A stretch of DNA of 64,000 bases from Nostoc sp. FACHB-110 (GTDB lineage Bacteria; Cyanobacteriota; Cyanobacteriia; Cyanobacteriales; Nostocaceae). Numbering within the stretch: the first letter of the stretch is position 1; each line of letters begins with the position of its first letter. Positions 9,380 to 18,032 of the stretch are shown here, in pieces. The notes below the pieces were generated by a model, which saw nothing but the letters and a program-made list of their open reading frames with translations, was not told the DNA's origin and did not search any database. The stretch is from positions 235,474-299,473 of the forward strand of contig NZ_JACJRU010000004.1 in assembly GCF_014697425.1 (NCBI RefSeq), given 5' to 3'. The position numbers were made by a program, and so were the translations under genes.

Positions 9380-10024
9380 CTAATCAAAATCTGTTGGCTG
9401 ATCTGAATCTCGGTAATATTCAAACAATCGAGTAATTTGGGATGGTACAACACGGGTGAGTGACAAGTTGGGAATTTCTTGTTCTCCAAAAAAGGCCACA
9501 TCCTCAGTTTCAAAACTGGTTGTTGGTATTCCACCAATCAACTCACACTGAAAAAACAATTTATACACATGGTGTATAAATGGGGGATGAGCATGACGGG
9601 TATGATTGCGATCGTAGACTGCGACTAACTTCACAACTCTGGTGTGAAATCCCGACTCTTCATATACTTCTCGGACAACTGCTTCACTGGGCGAATCACC
9701 AATATCTGCCCATCCTCCTGGTAATGTCCAGCAACCATCTTCTTTTTCTTTGACTAAAAGAATCTTCTCTGCTTGAAACACTGCCGCGCGGACATCTACT
9801 TTTGGTGTGGCGTAACCGATTTCACCACTGAATAAATCAAGAATCTGGCTAGTCTCAACATGAGAATAAGTTGATAAAATTTCAGCAGCAATTTGACGTA
9901 CTTGCTGATAACGCTCTATGTCATAGGGGATTTGATTATAGGTCAGGCCATTTTGAGCGATCGCTTGTAATCTTTGTCCCCATTCTAGCCATTTTTGGCT
10001 TATTTTCGGCGGAATTTTGGTCAT
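9380..10024 (-). CDS. NUDIX hydrolase with an N-terminal helical domain
   Basis: Hydrolase of a nucleoside diphosphate linked to another moiety, probably cytosolic. The start is taken as ATG at 10024 (214 residues); an upstream in-frame TTG at 10051 is possible but adds nothing conserved. Residues 1-60 resemble the helical NUDIX_N domain that precedes the catalytic fold in a subgroup of these enzymes. The NUDIX box is present, with GGWADIGD followed by REVYEESGF; the first acidic position of the box is Asp instead of the usual Glu, while the metal-binding REVYEE core is intact. Substrate unknown (ADP-ribose-like or CDP-choline-like substrates are known in the subgroup). It is monocistronic, on the opposite strand to the aldolase gene. 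Confidence 0.85.
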   Translation of the reverse strand: MTKIPPKISQKWLEWGQRLQAIAQNGLTYNQIPYDIERYQQVRQIAAEILSTYSHVETSQILDLFSGEIGYATPKVDVRAAVFQAEKILLVKEKEDGCWTLPGGWADIGDSPSEAVVREVYEESGFHTRVVKLVAVYDRNHTRHAHPPFIHHVYKLFFQCELIGGIPTTSFETEDVAFFGEQEIPNLSLTRVVPSQITRLFEYYRDSDQPTDFD

Positions 10025-10439
10025 AATCTGGCAATTGCGATATGCTACCAAGCCTAATTATTGTAGCGAACTGCCAACAGGAATAAATAAGCTGTTGCAC
10101 ATTTAACTAAAGTAGTGAATTGACAAATTTATAAACTTTAGTCCAATACTATAGCGTTTCCCAGTCTAAGAGGATGTTTGAAAAGTATTGGGCGAATAGA
10201 ATTCGCTACTACACAAACAAAGTCCACCTACGTGGACTAATGAAAAATCAATGGTTTTGTCTGTGTAGCCGCGATTTCTAATCGCTAAGAAAAGTAATAA
10301 ATTAAACTTTTAAAACAACCTCTAATGAAGTACACACAAATTTATTCACTGTTTCCTGTTCTCACAAACCTGTTCCCTAAAACGAAAAAACTTTGTACCT
10401 CACTAGCATGAGAACAGCTATATTAATATCAAGCAAATT
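10025..10439. other. Gene-free region with a cluster of small palindromes
   Basis: 415 bases between two minus-strand genes. The middle holds a palindromic dispersed element (10193-10285, described separately). The rest is AT-rich and I see no gene in it. Confidence 0.5.
10193..10285. repeat. Palindromic repeat element with three small hairpins
   Basis: Three perfect hairpins in 93 bases: GCGAAT/ATTCGC with loop AGA, AGTCCAC/GTGGACT at 10221-10238 with loop CTAC, and GCGATT/AATCGC at 10271-10285 with loop TCT. This layout is like repetitive extragenic palindromes common in Nostocales. Seen directly; mobility is not shown. Confidence 0.6.
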
Positions 10440-11849
10440 TTATTCAGGTTCAGCAGCATTAATATTTTGATTACTAGACTGCTTCTCTAAGCCCAACCAG
10501 TCTTTTATTTCCTGAATTAACCATTCACGCTCTACCGTAGATAGTGATGTAGTATGGTATTGAGCTAAACCTCTTTCTAGCGTTCGCTCACTAGTTTCGA
10601 TGACTATTCCTCTTGGCTCTGAATTATCACTCACTTCTCTTTCGGAGACATTGATAATCATCGCAGTTTTACTTTGTCCCCATGAGTAACATATCCCAAA
10701 TAATTGCAATTTAATTTTAAATTTATCACGATCAAAATATAAGTAAGTTTCACCACAAGCTGGAATTACTATAAAAAAAATAGACAAAAATATTAACAAT
10801 AACAACAAAAAAAATACTATGGTAGTATCAAAATCTAATGTTATTATTGATTGACTAATTGTAAAAAAATTAGGAAAAATATATGAAAAAAATCCACTTG
10901 CCAGACCTAACAAATACATATTCTTTAAAGCTTTTCTTCCTCGTCTAGGGATTTTAATCTCTAATGTATTTGCTGATTTATTTACTCTGATTTTACTGCC
11001 CATTGGTTTGTGGCTAGTAATCGGGGGACTCAGAGTATTTTTCTGTTCCAATGCTGTAAGCGCTTGCCTAGCCGTGCTGAAGCGTTGACTTACGTTTGGT
11101 TCTGTCATTTTGCTAATCCAATTTACAAACCCCAAATCTACATTCACCCGCTCAAAAAACTGAAGACGATAATCTAAATGTGGTAAATCAGCCGGTTCTA
11201 TTCCTGTCAGTAAATGAATCAAAGTTGCGCCTAGAGCATAAATATCTGATGCCGCAACTGCTCTAAGAGCAAATTGCTCCATTGGTACATAGCCGTAAGT
11301 GCCTACGACGGTGAAGGTTGCTCCTTCCAATGCTGCTTGCTCCTGCACTGCACCAAAATCTACTAGATAAACACGCTCATCTTTACCCCAAATTAAATTG
11401 CTAGGTTTAATATCTCGATGCAGTATTGGTGGATTAAGCTCATGCAGATAAATCAAAATACTTAAAACTTCCACAGCAATTTTTTCTACTTGTTCAGTAG
11501 TAAAGCGTTTTCCCTGATTTAATAGTTGTTGTAGAGATACTCCAGGGATATAACTCTGCACTAATCCAAACCACGGAAATCTCGAATCTGGCAGATGCTC
11601 TAACCGAAAATAATCTCGATATTTAGGAATTCGGGGATGGTTGAGACTTTTTAAAACTTGCGCCTCTCGCTCAAACAATTTGCATTCATCCCATTGCATT
11701 TGAGGAGTAAGCGTTAACAACTTGACAATAACTTTTTCTTGGGGCTGTTTCTCTTGATCTAGTGCTAACCAGGTTTGACGACTATTACTTTGTCCTATTT
11801 TTTCCTTAAGTTGATAGCGTTGTACTAATACATATCCTGTTTCTAACAT
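10440..11849 (-). CDS. Ser/Thr protein kinase with C-terminal membrane segments (tandem copy 2)
   Basis: Hanks-type kinase of 469 residues. Residues 11-270 form the kinase domain: catalytic Lys43 (VIVKLL), the HRDIKPSN loop with Asp146, and DFG at 164-166. The Gly-rich loop is unusual: IGQSNSRQTWLA in place of the usual GxGxxG. After a linker near residue 290 come two strongly hydrophobic segments (about 310-365), then a cytosolic C-terminal domain rich in aromatic residues. It is thus membrane-anchored with the kinase domain facing the cytosol. The neighbour upstream (11863-13152) is a paralogue of the same design, 13 bases away, so the two form an operon and probably arose by duplication. 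Signal and substrates are unknown. Confidence 0.88.
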   Translation of the reverse strand: MLETGYVLVQRYQLKEKIGQSNSRQTWLALDQEKQPQEKVIVKLLTLTPQMQWDECKLFEREAQVLKSLNHPRIPKYRDYFRLEHLPDSRFPWFGLVQSYIPGVSLQQLLNQGKRFTTEQVEKIAVEVLSILIYLHELNPPILHRDIKPSNLIWGKDERVYLVDFGAVQEQAALEGATFTVVGTYGYVPMEQFALRAVAASDIYALGATLIHLLTGIEPADLPHLDYRLQFFERVNVDLGFVNWISKMTEPNVSQRFSTARQALTALEQKNTLSPPITSHKPMGSKIRVNKSANTLEIKIPRRGRKALKNMYLLGLASGFFSYIFPNFFTISQSIITLDFDTTIVFFLLLLLIFLSIFFIVIPACGETYLYFDRDKFKIKLQLFGICYSWGQSKTAMIINVSEREVSDNSEPRGIVIETSERTLERGLAQYHTTSLSTVEREWLIQEIKDWLGLEKQSSNQNINAAEPE

Positions 11850-11862
11850 ATTGCATCCTGAG

Positions 11863-13152
11863 TTACTTCAATCCTAACCACTGCTTAATTTCTGCTATTA
11901 GCCAGAGGTATTCTGCATCTGTCAGCCAACCTGTTGAATATTCTTTAATTCCAACACCTAAAAATAACTCATTTTTACTTACAAAAATTTTATCAATATC
12001 TAATACTTTGCCTCTTTGCTTACTTAAAGTTATTCCCCATATTTTTAACTCAATTTCAAAATCTTGCTGAGAGAATTTTAAATTGGTTTCTAATAAGAAA
12101 AAAATCAGATTTGAAGACTGTATTAGCAGAAGAATAAATATATATACTATATATAACCACCCTATTCCATATACCCACCATTTTAGCCAATACCCTAAAA
12201 TTATTGATAAAAGAATAAATAATCCAGTGCTCGTAATAAATCTCATACGATTTTCCCATACCATCCTTGAGATTTTAATTTGTAAGTTATTGGGCGTTTT
12301 TTTTATTTTTATTCTGTCACTAGGTAACTGTGAATTAACAATTGTCGAGATAGCTTTTTCATTTTCCTCTAAAACCGTTAGTGCTTCCTCTGCACTACTA
12401 AATCTTTTTCCCAGATTCGGCTGTGTCATTTGCTCCAACCAGCGAACAAAACCTGGATTCAGATTTACCAAATGGGCAAATCTGAAGCGAGAGTCTAAAT
12501 TCGGTAAATCAGCAGGCGCAATTCCCGTGAGTAGATGAATTAACGTTGCTCCCAAAGCATAGATATCTGATGCTGCACTCGCTCTTCCACCAAATTGTTC
12601 TAATGGCGCATAACCATAAGTTCCGACTACTGTAAATGTTGCGCCTGCTCTAGCTGCATTGTCTTGTACTGCTCCAAAATCAATCAGATATATCTGACCA
12701 TCTTCACTCAGCAGTAAATTACTCGGTTTTATATCTCGATGTATCACTGGTGGACTTAACCCGTGTAGATAAACCAGGATATTCAATACATCCTTAGCAA
12801 TTTTCCTGGCTTCTACTTCTGTAAATATTTTTCCTTGTGCTAATAATTCTTTCAGTGACCAAGCTGGTATATATTCTTGGACTAACCCAAACCACAGTAA
12901 TTGCTCTTCAACACAAAAATAATTTTGGTATTGAGGAATTTGAGGATGCTGAAGCTCCTTCAGAACTTTTCCTTCTCGCTCAAACAGTCTGACATTCTCC
13001 CAATGCACTTGATCGTTAAAGCACAACAGTTTGATTACTACTTTCTCTTGTCTGCTTAAATCTCTTGCCAACCAAGTTTGACGACCTGCTGTTTCGCTTA
13101 ATTTTTGTTCCAGCTGATAGCGATCGCACAGTATCTTTTGTGTTTGCAGCAT
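11863..13152 (-). CDS. Ser/Thr protein kinase with C-terminal membrane segments (tandem copy 1)
   Basis: Hanks-type kinase of 429 residues, first gene of a two-kinase operon. Kinase domain residues 11-265: Lys41 (VVIKLL), HRDIKPSN with Asp140, DFG at 158-160, and a GTYGYAPLEQFGG activation segment. As in its paralogue, the Gly-rich loop is degenerate (LSETAGRQTWLA). Two hydrophobic segments near 310-350 anchor it in the membrane, followed by a short C-terminal domain related in layout to that of the second kinase. The two proteins align through most of their length, which points to tandem duplication. The membrane and C-terminal part is A/T-rich compared with the kinase part and differs more between the copies. 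The catalytic residues are kept, so both are probably active. Confidence 0.88.
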   Translation of the reverse strand: MLQTQKILCDRYQLEQKLSETAGRQTWLARDLSRQEKVVIKLLCFNDQVHWENVRLFEREGKVLKELQHPQIPQYQNYFCVEEQLLWFGLVQEYIPAWSLKELLAQGKIFTEVEARKIAKDVLNILVYLHGLSPPVIHRDIKPSNLLLSEDGQIYLIDFGAVQDNAARAGATFTVVGTYGYAPLEQFGGRASAASDIYALGATLIHLLTGIAPADLPNLDSRFRFAHLVNLNPGFVRWLEQMTQPNLGKRFSSAEEALTVLEENEKAISTIVNSQLPSDRIKIKKTPNNLQIKISRMVWENRMRFITSTGLFILLSIILGYWLKWWVYGIGWLYIVYIFILLLIQSSNLIFFLLETNLKFSQQDFEIELKIWGITLSKQRGKVLDIDKIFVSKNELFLGVGIKEYSTGWLTDAEYLWLIAEIKQWLGLK

Positions 13153-13261
13153 AAAATTACTCAGTACCTTTCAACTCAGGTGCTTAGATATCATAAAAAT
13201 GATCAAGCTACAGACAGCAAAAAATGTATAATTATATCACCTGAGTTATAGTATATCTGAT

Positions 13262-13909
13262 TTAATCTTTCAAATTTCTCAACAATATTTGACAGCCACA
13301 TAAAAATGGATTGGGGTTTTCGATGCGATCATCTGCTATGACCTCAATCGGCAATTGACTGTGATAAATTAATTTGTCGTAATCCATTAAAGCATCCCAT
13401 TTAATTTTGCCAGTAGGAAAACCTAATTCTAAAGCTGCATCAGCAATTAATTCTTGCCACTTTTGAATTTCTGGGTCACGGGATTTGCAATAATCTAAAA
13501 TGGCGATTAATGCACCAGGTTTAGTTACACGTAATATTTCTTGAAGGGCGCGGACAGGATCAGCAACAACGCAAAGAGTAAAGCCGGAGGCTGCTGCATC
13601 AAAACTGTTATCAGAAAAATCAAGGTTTAACAAATCTGTAACTTTAAAAGAGATATCTGCGGGGACAGATTTTTTCCGGGCTTCATCTAACATATTATGT
13701 GAAAGATCCGCCCCTACTACACTTACTCCTTTAGGATAGGCTGGTAGATTTAGCCCAGTTCCTACAGCTGCATCAAGCACGGTTTGTCCTGGTTGCAATT
13801 GCAAAGTATCAATCAGCGGTTGGCGCTCTATGTGCCAATAACGTTGCACTATTTGTTCATAATCTACTGCTCCGCGATCGTAAGCTTCAATTATTTGAGT
13901 GACTTGCAT
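13262..13909 (-). CDS. Class I SAM-dependent methyltransferase (UbiE-like)
   Basis: Small methyltransferase of 215 residues. Motif I, VLDAAVGTGLNL, near residues 44-55 binds S-adenosylmethionine; an acidic residue in VVGADLS and the ALQEILRVTKPGALIAILDY stretch complete a Methyltransf_11/UbiE-type fold. The acceptor substrate cannot be read; family members act on quinones, sterols and many small molecules. It lies upstream of the kinase pair on the same strand, 109 bases away, with its own leader, so linkage to the kinases is uncertain. ATG start at 13909. Confidence 0.8.
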   Translation of the reverse strand: MQVTQIIEAYDRGAVDYEQIVQRYWHIERQPLIDTLQLQPGQTVLDAAVGTGLNLPAYPKGVSVVGADLSHNMLDEARKKSVPADISFKVTDLLNLDFSDNSFDAAASGFTLCVVADPVRALQEILRVTKPGALIAILDYCKSRDPEIQKWQELIADAALELGFPTGKIKWDALMDYDKLIYHSQLPIEVIADDRIENPNPFLCGCQILLRNLKD

Positions 13910-14122
13910 AATTTTCTCAATCCAATACTAATCGGTTTTTATAGCATTTTTTGTGCAGGTAAGCGCAAAAATATTGAATTTGCATAATAAATTCAACAAT
14001 AAATATTGTTCTGTGGGAGATAAAACCCACCATAATGATGCAAATTAAATGTGCAACATCCGAGTTAAATTTTGGATTAAGAATTGCTATACAAAAGGTA
14101 AAAAACTAATAATCTTTTCCTT

Positions 14123-14827
14123 CTAACGAATACCTAAAAGATAACTAATTGCTTGAATCACACTCAAATAGAAATTACCTTCTCTTTCTCGAAATAGTTG
14201 AAACGGAGAACCAGGTAAACCAAAGAATGGTCGAAGTGTCCAACCAAGTTGACTACCAACAAAAGCGTAAAGAAATAACCAGGATTGTAAGATTCTTTTG
14301 CGAGTTTTGCTGCCTTCAGTATCTTGCTCTAATACTGAATTCATGGCTTGATACAAAGCTGAAATCCCAATGAATCCAGTGATAGCAAAAATAACCACAT
14401 TTAATAATATTATAAACTGGTAATTGTTGGTAGTGAGTAAGAAAAATAAAGTAATGGGTGCAAAACTAAATAAAAGCACACTTGTGACGGCAATTGCTGT
14501 TAGGACTAATGCAAAATGCTGCGCAAAGGTGCGCTTAGAACCAAAAATAATATTCGAGAAAAACAGCGTTGGCAAGCAAATAAGCAAGGTAATTAAATAA
14601 AGTGCTGGTAGTTTGATTGCCGAGGAAACAGCCTGCATCCAACTATGAGATGCGCCAATAATCCCTCCATAAATAGCAATAAAAATTGAGCTACACACCA
14701 ATAAGGAAATAATCTTGTTTGGCAATCTAATTCCTTGACGGACTTCTTCTAAAAATCCCTGGCGATCGCGTAATAAACTGATCAATACGGCAAAGTATTT
14801 AATCCCTACAGATTTTCGCTCAATCAT
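14123..14827 (-). CDS. Multi-pass membrane protein of unknown function
   Basis: A 234-residue protein with about five hydrophobic segments (around residues 35-60, 67-95, 105-130, 135-160 and 180-198) after a basic N-terminus (SLLRDRQGFLEEVRQG). ATG at 14827 is preferred over GTG at 14839 because a GAGGGT ribosome-binding stretch sits just upstream of that ATG. I recall similar Nostocales proteins carrying the automatic label of actin-binding WH2 protein, but nothing I can see supports that role. It resembles Yip1-like small membrane proteins in layout only. No operon partner is evident. Confidence 0.65.
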   Translation of the reverse strand: MIERKSVGIKYFAVLISLLRDRQGFLEEVRQGIRLPNKIISLLVCSSIFIAIYGGIIGASHSWMQAVSSAIKLPALYLITLLICLPTLFFSNIIFGSKRTFAQHFALVLTAIAVTSVLLFSFAPITLFFLLTTNNYQFIILLNVVIFAITGFIGISALYQAMNSVLEQDTEGSKTRKRILQSWLFLYAFVGSQLGWTLRPFFGLPGSPFQLFREREGNFYLSVIQAISYLLGIR

Positions 14828-14968
14828 ATTTACCCTCACACAGAGATTAATTGCAAAATCCTTCTATACCTTCCCTAGAGAATGATAGTCGGAACTATGG
14901 GGAGTTCAGAAGCCACTTAATCCATTTTTCTAACATTGGATTCAGATAAAACAAGGCAGTATAAACAC

Positions 14969-17383
14969 TTAAGTTCCTGACTTGTGTTGTAAGCAGCCAT
15001 TACTATTACTATTCAAAGTATTAATTGTTGCATTGGCTACCTGGGGAATTAAGGTGACTTCGCCTTGTTGATTAAATACCCAGCCAGCAGCAGGTACAAT
15101 CTCAAGTGTCTGAGGTGCGGATGGAAGCTGAGGGAATCTTTGATTTGAGCTATGTGTTTGGCTAGAAATACTATTAAGGCGTGTATCTGACCAGATAATC
15201 TCGCTACTGAGTGGCTCATCTGGGCTGGGAGGTAAACCGCCACGTCCAGTCACGGCTATTTCACTGCGTTGATCATCATTAATATTAGAACAGGCTTTGG
15301 CGATTGCTTGTGAAGCATCAAAAACTTCTTCAGGTAAAGCTACTATACCTTTACTAGGTTGCACATCGGGCGTATTGATTTGAACTGTGCCGTTAATGCC
15401 TATTTCTGAAGCAGCTGTAATGTCATTTTGTGGCGTGAGGCGATCGCGTGGTGCAATATTAAATAAACCATCAGTCGTAATCTTAATATTTCCACCCCGC
15501 CCTCTAAAAGCATTAGCAGTGATATCGCTATTGGAACCAGGAGTAGCGACAATTAATTTTGAGTCAATATCAATATTGCCACCCGCCACATCTGCACCTA
15601 CCCTTGCTGTGTCTGCATTGGTAGTTATTTGACTATTACCTTGCAGTAACAATAAATCTAAATTTTGCAGCGCGATATTGCCACCTTTACCGGATGTAGT
15701 TTCAGCAGTGATTTTTCCTTGGTTAGCTAAACGCACAGAACGAGCTTGGATGTTCAGATTACCTGCATTGCCTGAACCTAAACTTTCAACGGTGATTATT
15801 GCATTGTCTCGTACTGTTAAATTGTCTGTAAAAATATTTAAGGAACCTGCATTACCACTACCACGCGATCTAGCAAATAAACCACTTGACGATTGACTAT
15901 TTATGCCTATACCACTCAGTTCTACAGAATCACTGGCACGTACTGTTAAAGTACCTCCATTTCCTTGACTTTGATTTCCAGTACCTGCGGTTACTAATCC
16001 ATTTTGAACAATTAACCGTCCTGTATTGATACTTATAGAACCAGCATTACCTGTACCTAGCGTTTGAGTAAACAAGCCAGTAGGCAAAGACATTCCACTG
16101 ACTTTGACAAAATCTGAGGCATTCACTGTCAGATTTCCCCCACTATTTTGCCCACTCTCACTAGTACCAAAAGTACTGGTAGTGATAGTTGCTCCCTCTT
16201 CAACAATTAATTTACTTGTATCAATAGTTAAGTTACCAGCCGCACCTTGAGCCAAAGCCAAAGTTTCGGCGCGTAAACTACTAGAGATACCATCTAAATC
16301 AGTTCCTGAGACTCGCACAAAATCAGAAGTATTAATTGTGATGTTTCCTCCATTTCCTTCACCCAGGGTAAAAGTTTCGATACGGGAACCACCTTCAACA
16401 GTCAAACCTTCTGCTGTTATAGAAATTCCTCTGTCTGTTTTAGCTGCTGTGCTTGCAGTCAATCTCGACCCACTAGTAAGACTGACCTGCCTACCTTGCA
16501 CTTGAATTTGACCGCTACTATTATTACTTGTTAAATCGCTAACACTAACATCGGCAATGGACATATCTTTAAGTGAGATATCAGCCAGGGGTATGTGATT
16601 AGGAAAACTTAAAGCTTGGTTGTTGCTATTGAGATTGAAGTCTATATTTGCCTCTTGCTTTACGCCCCCTAGAGCAATTTGACCGCTTTCAGCAATTAAT
16701 ATTGTTCCTTGATCTAAAGTTACATTGCCACCTACTAAAGCTAAAGTTTTTCCTAAGGGTATCTCTATAAATGAACCTTGAAATAAGATATCTCCCGCTG
16801 TTGTCGCCCCAAATTGCAAACCAATTGGTGTACTTACTGTTAGTAATGGTAATGATTGCGGTGCTGTGGCACTAAAAAGAGTCCCATCAGCCAACTTAAT
16901 TGCGCTGGCTGTGCTACCTAGAAAAGAGCTACCTATATTTAGCTCTGCATTTGGCCCAAATACAATTCCATGAGGATTAATTAGTAATAAATTAGCAGCC
17001 GCAACAGAATTACTATTACCTACCTGACGAGTTCCTAGAATACCCAGAATTTGAGAAGCATTATTTCCTGTGACTCTGGCAACTATATTCTGAATATTAT
17101 CTGGACTAATAAAAAAAACGCTTTGTCCATCACTAACGTTAAATTCTTGAAAACTATGAAACAGATTATTATTTCGTTGCGCCCCACCTGTTATGTTTTG
17201 GACAGAATTAACAACCGGGCTGATCAGCGAATTTTCGCTGCCTAAAGTGCCATCAGGGATAATAGTACTTTGAGCATAAACACTTTTAAAACCAATTACG
17301 CTCAACCCCAATATTAAAGTATTCACTAATCCTAATTGCCAAGCATAATTTATCCGCTTTGGAGACATTTTAAAACTTTGCAT
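14969..17383 (-). CDS. Filamentous-haemagglutinin-domain exoprotein (two-partner secretion TpsA type)
   Basis: An 804-residue secreted protein. A signal peptide (hydrophobic stretch about residues 16-36, ending in VYAQ) is followed by the TPS secretion domain (about 40-165), with INPHGIVFGPNAEL, a variant of the NPNGI hallmark. The remainder is made of repeated Gly/Asn-rich beta-helix turns such as GNGGNITINTSDFVRVSG, recurring about every 50-70 residues. In two-partner secretion the exoprotein crosses the outer membrane through a TpsB/Omp85-like pore; no such gene is in this window, so a distant partner must serve. The C-terminal part has a conserved low-complexity tail without a toxin-like domain. 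Roles in adhesion or sheath are possible but inferred. Confidence 0.85.
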   Translation of the reverse strand: MQSFKMSPKRINYAWQLGLVNTLILGLSVIGFKSVYAQSTIIPDGTLGSENSLISPVVNSVQNITGGAQRNNNLFHSFQEFNVSDGQSVFFISPDNIQNIVARVTGNNASQILGILGTRQVGNSNSVAAANLLLINPHGIVFGPNAELNIGSSFLGSTASAIKLADGTLFSATAPQSLPLLTVSTPIGLQFGATTAGDILFQGSFIEIPLGKTLALVGGNVTLDQGTILIAESGQIALGGVKQEANIDFNLNSNNQALSFPNHIPLADISLKDMSIADVSVSDLTSNNSSGQIQVQGRQVSLTSGSRLTASTAAKTDRGISITAEGLTVEGGSRIETFTLGEGNGGNITINTSDFVRVSGTDLDGISSSLRAETLALAQGAAGNLTIDTSKLIVEEGATITTSTFGTSESGQNSGGNLTVNASDFVKVSGMSLPTGLFTQTLGTGNAGSISINTGRLIVQNGLVTAGTGNQSQGNGGTLTVRASDSVELSGIGINSQSSSGLFARSRGSGNAGSLNIFTDNLTVRDNAIITVESLGSGNAGNLNIQARSVRLANQGKITAETTSGKGGNIALQNLDLLLLQGNSQITTNADTARVGADVAGGNIDIDSKLIVATPGSNSDITANAFRGRGGNIKITTDGLFNIAPRDRLTPQNDITAASEIGINGTVQINTPDVQPSKGIVALPEEVFDASQAIAKACSNINDDQRSEIAVTGRGGLPPSPDEPLSSEIIWSDTRLNSISSQTHSSNQRFPQLPSAPQTLEIVPAAGWVFNQQGEVTLIPQVANATINTLNSNSNGCLQHKSGT

Positions 17384-17453
17384 CTTTATTAAAAATCAGA
17401 ATTTGCTGCTATGATTAAAGTCAATTTAAATTTAAAATTTAGTAACAAATAAG

Positions 17454-17476
17454 GGTTATCTCTTGATAAGATAACC
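17454..17476 (-). terminator. Hairpin terminator after the 116-residue secreted protein
   Basis: Perfect 8-base stem GGTTATCT/AGATAACC with a 7-base loop, 36 bases past the stop codon of the minus-strand gene and followed on that strand by a T-rich stretch. Confidence 0.5.
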
Positions 17477-17511
17477 TATTATTTATCGTCAATATTAAAT
17501 TTTGCAATTGG

Positions 17512-17862
17512 CTATTTTGACTGTTCCTGTATTTGATTTTCTGGTGATTCTTTTGTCTTCTGTAAAGTCTGATTAGCTTGAGTTTTGTTTAATTTTAATA
17601 ATTGTAGTTTGTTGCCAATTACATCATTAACAAAATCAGGATTAAGTTCAACTGGCAAAGGAGTATTAGGAGGATTTGTACAGTTTTGCGGAAATTTTAA
17701 ACAGTATCGCTCATAGTTAGTCATATTAAAAGATTGTTGCTGAAAGTTTTTTGCATCATCCGCAGCTACAGCATACTCGCTATTAAAAGCAATCATACCC
17801 CCAATAATTAAAGTAATTACTAAGGTAAACCTCCATATTGTGGTAATTAGTTTACGAATCAT
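17512..17862 (-). CDS. Small secreted protein of unknown function
   Basis: 116 residues with a clear signal peptide (hydrophobic residues 12-27, cleavage likely after VAA near 33). The mature part is hydrophilic, has two cysteines in CLKFPQNC that could form a disulphide, and ends in a Gln/Lys/Glu-rich tail. The start ATG at 17862 has a strong AAGGAAGGAT ribosome site. I do not recognise a family. It precedes the FHA-type exoprotein on the same strand, but a hairpin separates them. Confidence 0.65.
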   Translation of the reverse strand: MIRKLITTIWRFTLVITLIIGGMIAFNSEYAVAADDAKNFQQQSFNMTNYERYCLKFPQNCTNPPNTPLPVELNPDFVNDVIGNKLQLLKLNKTQANQTLQKTKESPENQIQEQSK

Positions 17863-18032
17863 TTTTTTATCCTTCCTTGCAATATAATTAAGATTCTTTA
17901 CAACTAACTAAACAGAGTGTTATTAGCTAGTTGCTTTGATCTTAAATCTAACACAGTAGTTTTCAGTACAATTCCAGAAATTAGTGTTGTTAATTTTAAA
18001 ATTTATTCAAAATTAACATACGCACTATCCTC

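Noticed and set aside
10052..10439. Search for tRNA or small RNA genes in the gaps
   Set aside because: No T-loop-like GTTCRA motif with matching acceptor and anticodon stems was found in this or the other gaps; hairpins seen are repeat palindromes.
12083..12538. 151-codon plus-strand frame
   Set aside because: It lies antisense to the first Ser/Thr kinase gene; the kinase frame has all the motifs.
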